From Qipengyuania vulgaris (GTDB lineage: Bacteria > Pseudomonadota > Alphaproteobacteria > Sphingomonadales > Sphingomonadaceae), in assembly GCF_009827325.1 (NCBI RefSeq), contig NZ_WTYC01000012.1, positions 62,001-126,000 of the forward strand: DNA of 64,000 nucleotides. The letters run 5' to 3'. Position numbers and translations under genes: made by a program. Under the pieces are notes generated by a model that was not told where the DNA came from, ran no database searches, and saw only the letters and a list, made by a program, of their open reading frames with translations. The stretch's first letter is position 1, and every line of letters begins with the position of its first letter. Shown piece after piece: positions 1 through 8,193 of the stretch.

Positions 1-1
1 C

Positions 2-1252
2 ACGGGAACCTCAGTCTCATTCGTTGTCCCCGGCGTTGACGAAGGCACAGCCGAAAACGCCCTTCGGGAAGCCGTGCAATTCTTCCCGGTGCCCGTCTGC
101 TTTCATGGCAAGGAAATGCCCAAGAAGGATTTCCTCTGCGGAGCGATCCATGTCGAAGACTGGCGCGGAAGTCGTATCGGCGTCTTCCAAGGCCGAACTT
201 ATCACCGGGCACCGACGGTGAACTTCCACGGCGTCGCTGTCTTCGCGCGGCTTTTCGAAATACCGCAGATCGGCAAGCAAGAAATGCACGCCCGGATCGA
301 CATCGGGCATACGCCCGAACTGCAGCTCGTTCTCCCGGCACGCAAAGAATTCGTGGAGAACGCCGGGTTGGACGCGTTAAAAGTCGCCTGCGAGGCCGCC
401 TGCTACCGCGCGATCGCGGCCCAGACGTCGCACAGCCTCAGCTTCGAACGCTACCGCAGAGCCGCCGAGCTCGGCATCAACCTCGCGGAGGCCGAGGCCG
501 TTCTCAATGCGTGGGAACCGGACATTGCCGACAACGAAAGCGGCAGCGAGGCCGGGCAGCGCCGGACGATCACCAGTGAGGAATTCCTGATGGACGCCCA
601 AGAAGCGCATTTCGGACAAATCATTGCCCGCGCGCTGCACGGCACTCCAATCCGCGCCAAACTGGTCGATCGTAACACCGCCTTCGAAGGGTATAGCTGG
701 TATGACGAGCTGCGCGAGCTCAGCGATCCGACCTTCATCGTGCACGCCGATGGTACGATCCACACGGTCGACGCGATCGCCGCCGATCCGCCCCTCCCCG
801 CGATCAGCGCCGCGCAGGAAATCCACCTCGAATACGCGATCAAGGAGCAAGGCTGCAGCACCGCTCAGCGCGAACGGGTGAAAGCCGACATCGTTCTCAC
901 CTTCCCGGACGGTTGCTGCTCCGACGGGATCGAGGACGTTACCATCGCCTACGTGTCATCGGATAGCCTTCAGCCCGATGGCCTCGTGGACCTCCTAGAC
1001 AACGCGTGCTTCTCAGCCTGGAACGATTCCGACGCCGACAGCTGGGACACACAGCACGACCGGTTCCTCCGGGACGCACGAGAGCTCGCATACCGCATCC
1101 TGGTCGGCGAGAACGCCGCCATCGCATCCCAATTCCGCGACGCGGTGGCGCGCATCATGTGGACTCTGCCCAAGGGTAAAAGCGTAACGATCGGCTTTAC
1201 GCACGACAGCCCGATCGATGTGGCCGTTTCCGATCTGGAGCAGGCGACGTGA
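2..1252 (+). CDS. GHKL/Hsp90-like ATPase-fold plasmid protein, 5' end outside the window
   Basis: The frame is open from base 2, so the true start lies upstream; the GTG at 74 is internal. The first visible residues (GTSVSF) resemble the last ATP-binding box of GHKL/Hsp90-like ATPases and are followed by a conserved region with VNFHG and ELQLVLPARKE. I recognise this as the large ATP-binding protein often found on sphingomonad and rhizobial plasmids, whose role is unknown. Only the part after the ATP-lid box is present, about 415 residues. It overlaps the next, decayed gene by 4 bp (GTGA-type coupling at 1249), so the two probably formed one operon. Family assignment comes from the visible motifs; function is not established. 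Confidence 0.7.
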   Translation, partial: TGTSVSFVVPGVDEGTAENALREAVQFFPVPVCFHGKEMPKKDFLCGAIHVEDWRGSRIGVFQGRTYHRAPTVNFHGVAVFARLFEIPQIGKQEMHARIDIGHTPELQLVLPARKEFVENAGLDALKVACEAACYRAIAAQTSHSLSFERYRRAAELGINLAEAEAVLNAWEPDIADNESGSEAGQRRTITSEEFLMDAQEAHFGQIIARALHGTPIRAKLVDRNTAFEGYSWYDELRELSDPTFIVHADGTIHTVDAIAADPPLPAISAAQEIHLEYAIKEQGCSTAQRERVKADIVLTFPDGCCSDGIEDVTIAYVSSDSLQPDGLVDLLDNACFSAWNDSDADSWDTQHDRFLRDARELAYRILVGENAAIASQFRDAVARIMWTLPKGKSVTIGFTHDSPIDVAVSDLEQAT

Positions 1253-1991
1253 AGCCATCAAGCGTTCTTTGCTATGGTATCGGCGTAGACAGCACCGCCC
1301 TGCTGATCGAGCTGGCAAATCGCGAGGCCCCCGATCTCGTCCTCACCGCGGACACCGGCGCGGAGAAAATCGAGATCTACGCCTTCCAAGAAATCATGGG
1401 CGCTGGATGGCGGAGCGCTCCATCGCGTACGAAGTCGTGCGCTACGAGGCCAAGCGCTCCAAGAACTGGCCGCCATATCGCGACCTCACGGAATTGCTCT
1501 TAACCAACGGGTGCCCCCCATCGATCGCCTTCGAGCGGCACAGTTGCAGTCTCGAATACAAGGCCGCCCCGCAGGAAGCCTTCAACAAGCCCTGGCAACC
1601 AGCCATCGACGCCTGGGCGGAAGGCGCCAAGGTTGTGCGCTACATCGGTTACGATGCGTCACCGCGTGACGGACAACGAAACCCGACGAGGTCCGCGCAC
1701 TATCCGCTGAATGGCTGCGCACGATCGTTCTGATCGGGGCGCGCGGCGCCGCGGCTCAAGACGGTAGAGGGATTATAGCGGAAGTCGACAAAGACGCGGC
1801 CCGGACGAATGACCGATTTCATCCACGGCGAAGCGCTCCTCGAAGAGGCCGAGATTAATCGCATCATCGAGAGCGCCCCGTCCGACCTGGTCGCCTTCCA
1901 GGAGCGCGCCGCGCAGCAACCCGTCGAAGCTCGCGAACCGATGTCGACCTGGCTCGAGCGGTTCCACGCACAGGAGATCCACCATGCCTGA
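1249..1991 (+). pseudogene. Decayed PAPS-reductase / PP-loop ATPase family gene
   Basis: The N-terminus carries a PP-loop signature (CYGIGVDSTALLIELANR) followed by TADTGAEK, typical of phosphoadenosine-phosphosulfate-reductase-like plasmid proteins. The frame is lost near 1398: codons matching the family continue in another frame up to a stop at 1733 (EVVRYEAKRSKNWPPYRDL, then SCSLEYKAAP and YIGYDA). After a further disruption around 1690-1735, the family-like segment LKTVEGL runs into TAG at 1776-1778, where the family usually has Trp (TGG). It then continues as MTDFIHGEALLEEAE to the stop at 1991. The remnant still overlaps the next start (1984). At least two frameshifts or deletions plus one nonsense change make it non-functional. 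Confidence 0.75.
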
Positions 1992-2352
1992 CATGCTTGT
2001 TCAACCCCCACCTTCGACGACTGAAAGGATCGCCACTCTAAACGACCGCGCCCGGCTCGGGCTCGATTGTACCGCGCGAATTATCTTCACGCTCAATCTG
2101 CTCGACAGCCTCAGCGACGGAACCCGCCGCAACGACATCCTCGCACAGGCGCGCATCATGAAGGCCATGCGCGACTGCACCTTTTCAGACGATTCACCCG
2201 AGAGGGACATGGCCTGGTTCGAGGTCGACGGAGTGAAGGTGATGATGAAAATCGACTACTACGACGCCGCGTTCGAGTACGGTTCGGAAGATCCGGCGAA
2301 CGCGGCAGAGACACGGCGAGCGATTACGCTCATGAAACCCGAGGACTACTGA
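1984..2352 (+). CDS. DUF3768 family protein
   Basis: A 122-residue soluble protein with the DUF3768 pattern: an N-terminal segment RIATLNDRARLGLD, a middle FEVDGVKVMMKIDYYD and a C-terminal TLMKPEDY. DUF3768 proteins are common on alphaproteobacterial plasmids and have no known function. The ATG lies inside the last codons of the decayed PP-loop gene (8-bp overlap), which supports this start and former translational coupling. The gene is intact although its upstream partner is broken. No signal peptide or membrane segment is seen. Confidence 0.8.
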   Translation: MPDMLVQPPPSTTERIATLNDRARLGLDCTARIIFTLNLLDSLSDGTRRNDILAQARIMKAMRDCTFSDDSPERDMAWFEVDGVKVMMKIDYYDAAFEYGSEDPANAAETRRAITLMKPEDY

Positions 2353-2355
2353 GTC

Positions 2356-2547
2356 ATGACGATCAGGACAGCGGACGATTCAACCCATGCGAGCGTTGAG
2401 AGCGCGCTGCGCCATCTGCGTGCGGGCCGAACCAAACTCCGCCAAACGAACTGCCCACGCGTCCTCGAAAAAGTGCGAAACGCCATCAAAAGTATCGAAA
2501 GGGCAAGGCGCAACTGCGACCACCGCCGTGCGAGGACGCAAGCATGA
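2356..2547 (+). CDS. Small hypothetical plasmid protein (63 aa)
   Basis: A short basic protein of the form ALRHLRAGRTKLRQ...VRNAIKSIERARRN, predicted to be largely helical. Its start is 3 bp after the DUF3768 stop and its TGA overlaps the next ATG (ATGA at 2544), so it fits tightly into a probable four-gene operon. I believe similar small proteins with the ALRHLR...AIKSIEGAQR pattern occur beside DUF3768 genes in sphingomonads, but I cannot verify this. Function unknown. Confidence 0.6.
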   Translation: MTIRTADDSTHASVESALRHLRAGRTKLRQTNCPRVLEKVRNAIKSIERARRNCDHRRARTQA

Positions 2548-2891
2548 GCCGCCATCAGCTTCAGCTGCGAGACGGCGTGCCCGCGACATCCGCATGGATA
2601 GGCTGGGATCGTCCTTTGCGTACCTTCTTCGCACAGGTCTTCGCCACTGACCCGAAGGACGAGGATGAAGAGGTTCCGATCCTGTGGGAAGGAACCGTCG
2701 AGGCCGAACTGCCGCGGCCCATCGATGCGATCAGGCTGCTCGAGCCCTACTGCGACATTCCCGCCGAGACCGCCGCCAGTCTCGAGATCGACAGAATGAA
2801 GACGCTCGCGAAAACCGACGGGCCCAATCAAGTCGAAGCGAGGGCTTTCCTCGCTCGTCTCGAAGCCCGCGACAAGCGCGACTTGGCCTAA
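2544..2891 (+). CDS. Hypothetical protein (115 aa)
   Basis: An acidic soluble protein with an N-terminal WIGWDRPLRTFFAQVF segment and a C-terminal helical stretch rich in Arg and Glu. It overlaps the preceding gene by 4 bp (ATGA), which supports both the start and co-expression. No catalytic motif, signal peptide or membrane helix is visible and I do not recognise the family. It is the last gene before a leader with three tandem hairpins, so the transcript probably ends or is remodelled there. Confidence 0.6.
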   Translation: MSRHQLQLRDGVPATSAWIGWDRPLRTFFAQVFATDPKDEDEEVPILWEGTVEAELPRPIDAIRLLEPYCDIPAETAASLEIDRMKTLAKTDGPNQVEARAFLARLEARDKRDLA

Positions 2892-2912
2892 CAACCACCA
2901 CAAGTCGGTGAC

Positions 2913-2974
2913 GCACCCGCCCTAGGGTCCGGGTGCGGATTGCGCGCGTTCGCGCGCTGCCGGGCTGCGCCCGG
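2913..2974 (+). promoter_or_regulatory. Tandem-hairpin leader of the DUF736 gene
   Basis: Three perfect short inverted repeats lie in a row in the leader of the gene at 3043: GCACCCG/CGGGTGC (2913-2936), GCGCGC-GTTC-GCGCGC (2942-2957) and CCGGGC-TGC-GCCCGG (2960-2974). No T-run follows, so it is not a standard terminator. Similar arrays precede ssb, the DUF2493 gene and the gene at 10489. A structured 5' UTR is likely; the function is inference. Confidence 0.45.
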
Positions 2975-3042
2975 GGGGAAGGAGGGATGAAGGAAGGTGG
3001 TCCGGACAAGGGGTTCGGGCAAAAGCATCAGGAGAACTTCCC

Positions 3043-3543
3043 ATGAACATCGGTACCCTCAAAGCCAATGCGGACGGCGTTCACATCGGTCGCATCGTCA
3101 CCATGGCATTCGCTGCCACCATCGCCCTGCGCGAGTTCGTCTCGACCAACGAGCGCGCCCCCGCCTTCGACGTCATGGCGCTGTCGGCCGACCGCCGCAG
3201 CTGGGTGAAGGTCGGCGCGCTGTGGGAATACTCGTCGAACGACACCGGCGAGGTGTTCCTCTCGGGCCGGGTCGACGATCCCTCGCTCGACAAGCCGATC
3301 GACGTCGCCATGTTCCGCCAGGAAGACGGCGCCTACAACGTCGCCTGGCGCCGCCCGCAGCGCAAGCGCACGCTCCCCGGCATGGCCAGCGAAGGCGAGG
3401 AGGCGCTGCCGCCGCTGAACGCGACCGCGACCGGCAGCGAGCCCGAGCAGCCCGGTTCCACCGTCGGCGGCGACGGCCTGGGCGAGAGCACCGCTCCCTC
3501 GCCGAAGGCGAAGACCAAGGCGAAGGAGACCGCCGACGCCTGA
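3043..3543 (+). CDS. DUF736 family protein
   Basis: A 166-residue protein with a DUF736-like N-terminal domain (residues 1-110): N-terminal MNIGTL, a central segment SWVKVGALWEY, and VFLSGRVDDPSLDKPIDVAMF followed by YNVAWRRPQRKR. The C-terminal 50 residues are low-complexity, Pro/Glu/Lys rich and probably disordered, which is longer than the usual DUF736 protein of about 100 residues. An AGGAG ribosome site lies 8 nt before the ATG. DUF736 genes are a hallmark of alphaproteobacterial plasmids; the function is unknown. It stands alone between a hairpin-rich leader and a strong terminator. Confidence 0.8.
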   Translation: MNIGTLKANADGVHIGRIVTMAFAATIALREFVSTNERAPAFDVMALSADRRSWVKVGALWEYSSNDTGEVFLSGRVDDPSLDKPIDVAMFRQEDGAYNVAWRRPQRKRTLPGMASEGEEALPPLNATATGSEPEQPGSTVGGDGLGESTAPSPKAKTKAKETADA

Positions 3544-3594
3544 CCAACAGCGTCCCCCGGGCCGGTGCGACTCCTCCCGCACAGGCCAACTGCG

Positions 3595-3631
3595 AAGGCC
3601 CGTCCGCGCGACCCCGCGGGCGGGCCTTTTT
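3595..3631 (+). terminator. Rho-independent terminator after the DUF736 gene
   Basis: A GC-rich 14-bp stem (AAGGCCCGTCCGCG paired with CGCGGGCGGGCCTT, one G-T pair) with a 4-nt loop is followed by a run of T. It lies about 50 bp after the DUF736 stop codon on the + strand. Confidence 0.85.
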
Positions 3632-3712
3632 ACTGCGGCCAGCTCCTGCGCGCCTCTGAGCGGTGCAGGAGCCGCTTCAAACGGAGGACGCTGGAATCCG
3701 CCAGGAGTCGAA

Positions 3713-4102
3713 ATGCTCTATCTGAGTGCCGACCCGACCACAGCGATGGTCGAGAGCCAGCCCAGTCTAGACCCGTTCAAACCTGTCACGCTCATCTCCT
3801 ACGTACTGCGCAATGCCAGAGTTTTCGATACACGTGATCCGAACACACACGCCCAGTACGATATCACCCCTGATTTGCTCGCTACCAATTGGTACACACA
3901 CGTAGTGGAGCAGACCCAAGCCCCGACCTGGGATCTGGCAGATACCCTTGCTGCCGACGGTTTTCATGGAGCGTCCTATGCATCCATGCACAATGACCTC
4001 GAGAATGTCGCACTATGGGCCTGGAACCTGAATAGCGAGGCCATACTACGCGTAATCGATCAGGACCGCCGCCTTCCGAAAAACGACAAATCGTGGCGCT
4101 GA
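3713..4102 (+). CDS. RES-domain protein, 5'-truncated (orphan toxin remnant)
   Basis: From the ATG at 3713 the protein has 129 residues. It shows most of a RES domain: LYLSADPTTAMVE, then PVTLISYVLRNARVFDTRDP and the C-terminal LWAWN...VIDQDRRLPKNDKSW. Family similarity also extends upstream of the ATG in the same frame: codons 3656-3712 read PLSGAGAASNGGRWNPPGVE, where GGRWN is a conserved RES motif. No usable start lies there and the frame runs back into the terminator of the DUF736 gene. RES toxins (NAD+-degrading) normally pair with an Xre/MbcA-like antitoxin (DUF2384) just upstream; none is here. The gene appears to have lost its first about 40 residues and its antitoxin through recombination. 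Confidence 0.7.
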   Translation: MLYLSADPTTAMVESQPSLDPFKPVTLISYVLRNARVFDTRDPNTHAQYDITPDLLATNWYTHVVEQTQAPTWDLADTLAADGFHGASYASMHNDLENVALWAWNLNSEAILRVIDQDRRLPKNDKSWR

Positions 4103-4563
4103 AAACCGTTATCCAATTGTAGCAGACAGTCGATCGGGCTTCGGGCCAAACTGAGCGGCCCTCGCGCACCGCCCCTGCGCCGCGAACTGCGTTCTGGATG
4201 CTCCCATGTCAGCGTATAGCCCCCGGCTTCCCGGCACGATCATAGCGTCCGATGGGCAGGGGCACTCACATGGTCACTTCCGCGAGAAACGCCCGGAGAC
4301 GATGATCCTGCGACCGGCTCCAGAGGAGTAGCGGTTCGAACCGGATATCACGGCCTTGTGGCCGAATTCACTGGTTAGCCGAAATCAGCGTGGCTGGCGC
4401 GATCTCGCTAAAGTCGCGAGCAAGGTCCTACGGGCCAAGCGACCATGCCGGTCGTCGTCGATACTCGGATCGGTCCCATTGCTCCCTGCGCGGTCCGTCC
4501 GCCGCCTAGTGCCCCTGCCCCTCCGATCGGGATTAAGGCCAACCTGAAAATGCGAGCCGTGTT
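4103..4563. other. Non-coding stretch
   Basis: No convincing gene is seen on either strand between the RES remnant and the hairpin leader of ssb. The open frames here lack coding character and I recognise no RNA gene. Confidence 0.5.
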
Positions 4564-4680
4564 GCTCGCTTCGCGAGCTGCCCGCACCACCTCGATTTTC
4601 GAGGTTTCCCGCGCACGAGTGCGCGGTGACCCATCCCTCCTTCCGGGGCTCGTTGAGGGCACCGGCGGACGGTCCGCCGG
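4564..4680 (+). promoter_or_regulatory. Four-hairpin leader of ssb
   Basis: Four perfect inverted repeats stand in a row: GCTCGC-TTC-GCGAGC (4564-4578), ACCTCGA-TTT-TCGAGGT (4589-4605), CCGCGCAC-GA-GTGCGCGG (4609-4626) and CCGGCGGA-CGG-TCCGCCGG (4662-4680). The last ends 8 nt before the GGAGG of ssb. The part 4584-4632 has a diverged counterpart at 10377-10425 in the leader of another small gene. There is no T-run, so regulation of translation, RNA stability or protein binding is more likely than termination; this is inference. Confidence 0.5.
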
Positions 4681-4700
4681 GACCAATGGAGGATTACGAA

Positions 4701-5036
4701 ATGAACAACATCAATCTGGTGGGCCGCTTGGCGAAGGACCCCATCGCCCGCGACAGCGCCAAGACCAAGGTCACCGAGCTGCTGCTCGTCACCGAACGTC
4801 CCGTCATCCGCGACGGCCGCGTCCAGAAGGATCCGGAAACCGGCTACACCAAGACGGACGCCGAGTTTCACAAGATCACCGTCTTCAACGGCATGGGTCT
4901 TCCGCTCCGCGAGCACAAGTCGAAGGGCGACCAGCTCGCTGTCTCCGGCCGCCTGCACTACTCGCGCTGGCAGGATGCCGACGGCAACGATCGCTACGGC
5001 TGCGAGATCATCGCCGAAAACGTCGAGTTCATCTGA
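4701..5036 (+). CDS. ssb: Single-stranded DNA-binding protein, plasmid type
   Basis: A 111-residue OB-fold SSB. The start MNNINLVGRLAKDP and the segments FHKITVFNGMG and LAVSGRLHYSRWQD...YGCEIIAENVEF match the SSB core. It lacks the long acidic C-terminal tail with the DDDIPF-type tip found in chromosomal SSBs, so it cannot recruit partners through that tip in the usual way. The ATG at 4701 is chosen because a GGAGG precedes it by 8 nt and because the protein family starts there; an upstream in-frame ATG at 4626 would add a non-conserved tail. Likely protects single-stranded plasmid DNA during replication or transfer. Confidence 0.85.
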   Translation: MNNINLVGRLAKDPIARDSAKTKVTELLLVTERPVIRDGRVQKDPETGYTKTDAEFHKITVFNGMGLPLREHKSKGDQLAVSGRLHYSRWQDADGNDRYGCEIIAENVEFI

Positions 5037-5090
5037 CCGACCAGGGGGGCGGCGCGAAAGCGCCGCCCTTTCACCATCTATCGCAGGAGA

Positions 5091-5363
5091 ATGGCCATGA
5101 AGGACTTCGGTCTCTTTGCCGAGCGCGACGCCGCACATGCGCAACGCAAGCTCAACAACTTCACCCGCTTCGCAGAACGTCGCGAACAGCTTCTGGAAAC
5201 CATCGATCTCGATGCACTCGATCGCAACACCGCGTTCGACATTCTCGAGACCGACGAGGATCTTGCCGAAACGCTCGCATTCGGCCCGATCTATGTTCAC
5301 CATCTCGCGACGCTTGAAGCACAACGTGCCGAGATCGCCGCAACGCTTCCGCGCGCAGCCTGA
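5091..5363 (+). CDS. Hypothetical protein (90 aa)
   Basis: A small acidic, mainly helical protein (FGLFAERDAAHAQRKLNNF...AEIAATLPRAA). Two in-frame ATGs, 5091 and 5097, are possible; a CAGGAGA precedes them. It follows ssb by 54 bp and precedes another small gene by 14 bp, so the three probably share a transcript. I recognise no domain and no membrane or export signal. Confidence 0.6.
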   Translation: MAMKDFGLFAERDAAHAQRKLNNFTRFAERREQLLETIDLDALDRNTAFDILETDEDLAETLAFGPIYVHHLATLEAQRAEIAATLPRAA

Positions 5364-5377
5364 AAGGAGATCTCGCC

Positions 5378-5566
5378 ATGCAAGTTATCGCGATCGACAA
5401 TTTCGGCCGCGACCACATCAGCGACCGCGTCGTCTCGACCGGCCTGAGTGCAAGGGCCGCCGAAGAGAAAGCTCAGAGCATGAACCAGCTTCACAGTGGG
5501 CCGCATTCCGCCCGCTACTACGTCGTGAAGCCGGACGATTATGTCCCCTATGTGTGGGAGCCCTGA
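5378..5566 (+). CDS. Hypothetical protein (62 aa)
   Basis: A 62-residue soluble protein (MQVIAIDNFGRDHISDRV...YYVVKPDDYVPYVWEP) with an AAAGGAGA ribosome site just before the ATG. Spacing from the preceding gene is 14 bp, consistent with an operon with ssb. Its beta-rich character with a C-terminal aromatic segment is the only visible feature; the family is not recognised. Confidence 0.6.
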   Translation: MQVIAIDNFGRDHISDRVVSTGLSARAAEEKAQSMNQLHSGPHSARYYVVKPDDYVPYVWEP

Positions 5567-5973
5567 CGGCGCTCTACGAGCGGCCGTATATGTTGCAAAC
5601 CAGCTGTGCCGGGGCGGGGGCCAGAGCCGCCCGCGCCGTACAACGCAGGTTGTTGAAGCGTCGGTCCTTCCGCATTCTGTTGAATTGACCGAGGGTTGTT
5701 GTTGAAGAACTCCGAGAGATCCGCTTCTTCGCCATAGATTTACCCCAACGAAAACCCAGTGGCCGCCCACAGATCAAGTTCGCGCTGCAGCGGTTCCAGC
5801 ATTACCGAACCAAAAGGATCATACGCTTTTTCCAAGGTACTGGTCCCACTCTTCGCGGCTTCTCACCTCATGCGATCATAGCCTGGGAGGACGCGCGCTC
5901 AGTGGCGCTCCCTGCAATTACATAGCCGAGACTGTTTAAGTGCCTTGGACGTTCCATGATTGTCGTCAGGATA

Positions 5974-6003
5974 GTGAGACTCTTGCGCAGGTGACACTAT
6001 AAT
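5974..6003 (+). promoter_or_regulatory. Candidate sigma-70 promoter
   Basis: GTGAGA (5974-5979) and TATAAT (5998-6003) are separated by 18 bp. The -10 box matches consensus exactly; the -35 box is weak. It lies 27 bp before repeat copy A and could drive the long leader of the DUF2493 gene. Confidence 0.35.
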
Positions 6004-6029
6004 AGTTGCCGCCTCCCGTCCTCCGGCCG

Positions 6030-6141
6030 GGACCGCGCTCTATTGCGCTAGCTTCCTTGCGGCCTTGGCTTCGCTGGGGCTCGCCGCGTCATCAAGCTCC
6101 ACCGAGACCCTGCGGGTCTCGGCCCATCCGGGTCACGATCG
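6030..6141 (+). repeat. Dispersed structured element, copy A (112 nt)
   Basis: Begins GGACCGCGCTCTATTGCGCT and ends GGGTCACGATCG; it recurs, diverged, at 11175-11288. Both copies keep a GCGC-TCTATT-GCGC hairpin and a second hairpin around CTTCG (6062-6080) whose stem differs between copies at pairing positions but stays paired. Copy A also has CCGAGACC-CTGC-GGTCTCGG. There is no reading frame common to the two copies, so a structured RNA or DNA element is more likely than a gene. Confidence 0.6.
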
Positions 6142-6563
6142 CATGGCGGGACAGCCGCGCACCGCGCTATCGCGCTGCGGCCAGAAGAGCGGGGCAGAAT
6201 GCATCGGCTCGTCCTGCGGCCCGCATGGCCTCGAAGGCTAACTGGCGTCCAACAGACTTCCGCGCTCCAAAGAGGGCGATGCGGCCTACGGTCGGGCCTC
6301 CATTTTATGATTCCACACCGCGGGCTCTCGGTCCCGCCGCTCGCGTCCGAAGCGGCCGCGCGAGGGCAACGACCCCTGGCGTTGCCGCGCGCGCGAGACG
6401 CCCCGGCCTGTCTGCCGCAGCTCCTGCGGGAGCCCGATATTCTCAAGCAAAGGGGAGGGGGAGGGTGTGTTTGATTGCATCCTCGTGTGATGGGGTCCGA
6501 AGGATACTTGCGGCAAGGATCCGGTCAAGGATCCGCGGTTCCCCCAATTTTTTCCCCGCATTT

Positions 6564-6714
6564 GTCTGCTTTCAGCAGACGGGAAAAAATCGGCTCCCCC
6601 ACGGCCCGTAGGCGTTAACCGGGGTCCGGCACTGACGTGCCGGCTTCCCGGTCAACGTCCCTGACCTCGCTTGTCCGCTGCGCACCATTGGACCCCGTCA
6701 TCACAAGATGACGG
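6564..6714 (+). promoter_or_regulatory. Three-hairpin leader of the DUF2493 gene
   Basis: Perfect inverted repeats GTCTGC-TTTCA-GCAGAC (6564-6580, flanked by T6CCC and GGGA6), CCGGCAC-TGAC-GTGCCGG (6626-6643) and CCGTCAT-CACAAG-ATGACGG (6695-6714) precede the gene. The last hairpin ends about 11 nt before the GGAGG. The CCAATGGAGG ribosome-site context is shared with ssb (CCAATGGAGGATTAC there, CCAATGGAGGCTTAC here). Confidence 0.45.
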
Positions 6715-6738
6715 ACACAAAACCAATGGAGGCTTACA

Positions 6739-7743
6739 ATGCAAAAGTTCAACAATTTCGCCGATCTCGCGAACGCCCGCATGGAACTGGCAGACACCCG
6801 TTCCGATGTTACCACCGCGTATGATGGCGCCTTCCTCGAGCAGAGCGACATGGCGAAGCTGAGCGTCGTCGAAGAGCCGATGGCCGCCGAGATGCCCGAT
6901 CCGGACATGGCCCGGGCTGCGGTAGAACTGGCGATCGGCACCGTGTTCGACGTCCTGAAGGACACCCGCATGGAGGAATTCGCCCAGCAGCTCGCCTGGG
7001 GGATGGTCAATTCCTTCCACATGACAGCCCGCCTGGTCGAAGGACGTGAGGACGATGCCGCGAAGAAGCTGGGAGAGATGGCTCGCCACTTCGATCCTTC
7101 CGAAATCTACGCGGTCGAGCTCGAAGAGACGCAAATGCTGGTGCAGACCCTTCAGGGATGCCGCGAAGCGCTCGAGGCGATGCGGGATCACGCTTCGGAC
7201 TTATACCGGGTCGAGACCGGACGTCCGTTCACCGCCACCCGCGGATCGCAGGTCAGCAAGAACGGCGTGACCGCCTCGCAGATCCAGGCACGCGACTTCC
7301 TCGCCGCACGGGCCAAGGACCGCAGGGCGCAGTTCCAGCCCGAAGGGCCGCTGGTCGTGGTGTCGGGCGGTATGAAGGAATGGCACGACTACGAGATGAT
7401 CTGGGACATCCTCGACGACATCAAGTCGCGCGTGCCCAACATGGTCCTCGGAACGACCGGAATGCGCAAGGGTGTCGACGCGATGGCCAACGCATGGGCA
7501 CAGAAGAACGGCGTGCAGACGATCCTCTTCATGCCTGACCGACGCCACGGCAACCGCGCTCCGTTCCTCCGCAACGAGAACATGGTCAAGCTGAGCCCGG
7601 TCGAAGCAGTCGTGGGCGAAGGCTCCGGCATCCAGTCGAACCTGGCACAGCGACTGCGGCAGGCAGGCGTGCCGGTTCACGTCCGCCGCATCGCCGATCA
7701 GCGGCCGCAAACGCAGCGGGTCGGCGCGTCCACCTTCGGGTGA
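6739..7743 (+). CDS. DUF2493 / cpYpsA-type SLOG family protein
   Basis: A 334-residue protein. The N-terminal about 200 residues form a helical plasmid-specific region. The C-terminal part (about residues 205-320) is a Rossmann-like SLOG/DUF2493 domain: GPLVVVSGGMKEWHDYEMIW, NMVLGTTGMRKGVDAMANAWA, QTILFMPDRRHGNRAPFLRN and VEAVVGEGSGI. SLOG domains bind nucleotides or nucleotide-derived ligands; the role of this plasmid family is unknown. GGAGG precedes the ATG. The gene stands alone between a very long hairpin-rich leader and a strong terminator, as if separately regulated. Confidence 0.8.
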   Translation: MQKFNNFADLANARMELADTRSDVTTAYDGAFLEQSDMAKLSVVEEPMAAEMPDPDMARAAVELAIGTVFDVLKDTRMEEFAQQLAWGMVNSFHMTARLVEGREDDAAKKLGEMARHFDPSEIYAVELEETQMLVQTLQGCREALEAMRDHASDLYRVETGRPFTATRGSQVSKNGVTASQIQARDFLAARAKDRRAQFQPEGPLVVVSGGMKEWHDYEMIWDILDDIKSRVPNMVLGTTGMRKGVDAMANAWAQKNGVQTILFMPDRRHGNRAPFLRNENMVKLSPVEAVVGEGSGIQSNLAQRLRQAGVPVHVRRIADQRPQTQRVGASTFG

Positions 7744-7751
7744 GCGCCTCT

Positions 7752-7791
7752 CGGGAGGCTCCGGCGGAAGCCGGGGCCTCCCTTCCTTTTC
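7752..7791 (+). terminator. Rho-independent terminator after the DUF2493 gene
   Basis: A long GC-rich stem (GGGAGGC...GCCTCCC, with an inner CCGGC/GCCGG stem and a GGAA loop) is followed by a pyrimidine tract with TTTT. Confidence 0.85.
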
Positions 7792-8193
7792 TGTCTCAGC
7801 AGAACGGGCTCGGGTGGCATCGAGCCCCCGTCGCCCGTGTGGGCGCATCACAGGACCCCGGCGATCACTTGCTCGCTGGCGACTATTCAGTCGCCTGCGC
7901 ATAGCGCGGTCCGCCTTGGCCGAACCGGCATGGCTGCCTTGCCCGGATTTAGATGTTTCTGGAGCCTTCGCGGTCAGGCCAGTCGACTGCGGGTAAATGG
8001 CGGTGGCATTCAACATGGCTTGCGCTGGCAACTTCCGACCTCGTTGCAGTCACAGCCATTTCCGAATGAAATCGCCGTAATCGGCCGTGATCGAGTTGTC
8101 GGCAGGCTCATGGGCAATACCAACGTGTTCTCGGGTTAGATCGTTGGGGGACCACGTGTTTACGGCTTTGCGACACTCGGTTATCTGCAATCC
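7792..8193. other. Non-coding stretch before the CDF gene
   Basis: No gene is supported. A perfect hairpin GGCGACT-ATTC-AGTCGCC lies near 7876-7893. I see no MerR-type operator or clear ribosome site in front of the CDF gene at 8194. Confidence 0.45.

Larger units (their letters stand above)
5567..6738. other. 1.2-kb non-coding stretch with a structured long leader
   Basis: No gene is supported here on either strand. The stretch holds a TATAAT-type promoter candidate (5974-6003), repeat copy A (6030-6141) and many short inverted repeats, for example GGCAACG/CGTTGCC near 6370. Just before the DUF2493 gene lie three hairpins. If the promoter is real, the DUF2493 mRNA has a leader of about 730 nt. 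Confidence 0.5.

Noticed and set aside
5574..5777. Open frame on the - strand with a protein-like segment (LGQFNRMRKDRRFNNL)
   Set aside because: No family, no ribosome site, composition like the surrounding non-coding DNA.
6548..6589. Terminator around GTCTGC-TTTCA-GCAGAC
   Set aside because: The stem is followed by A residues on both strands, so it is not a Rho-independent terminator; treated as part of the leader hairpins.
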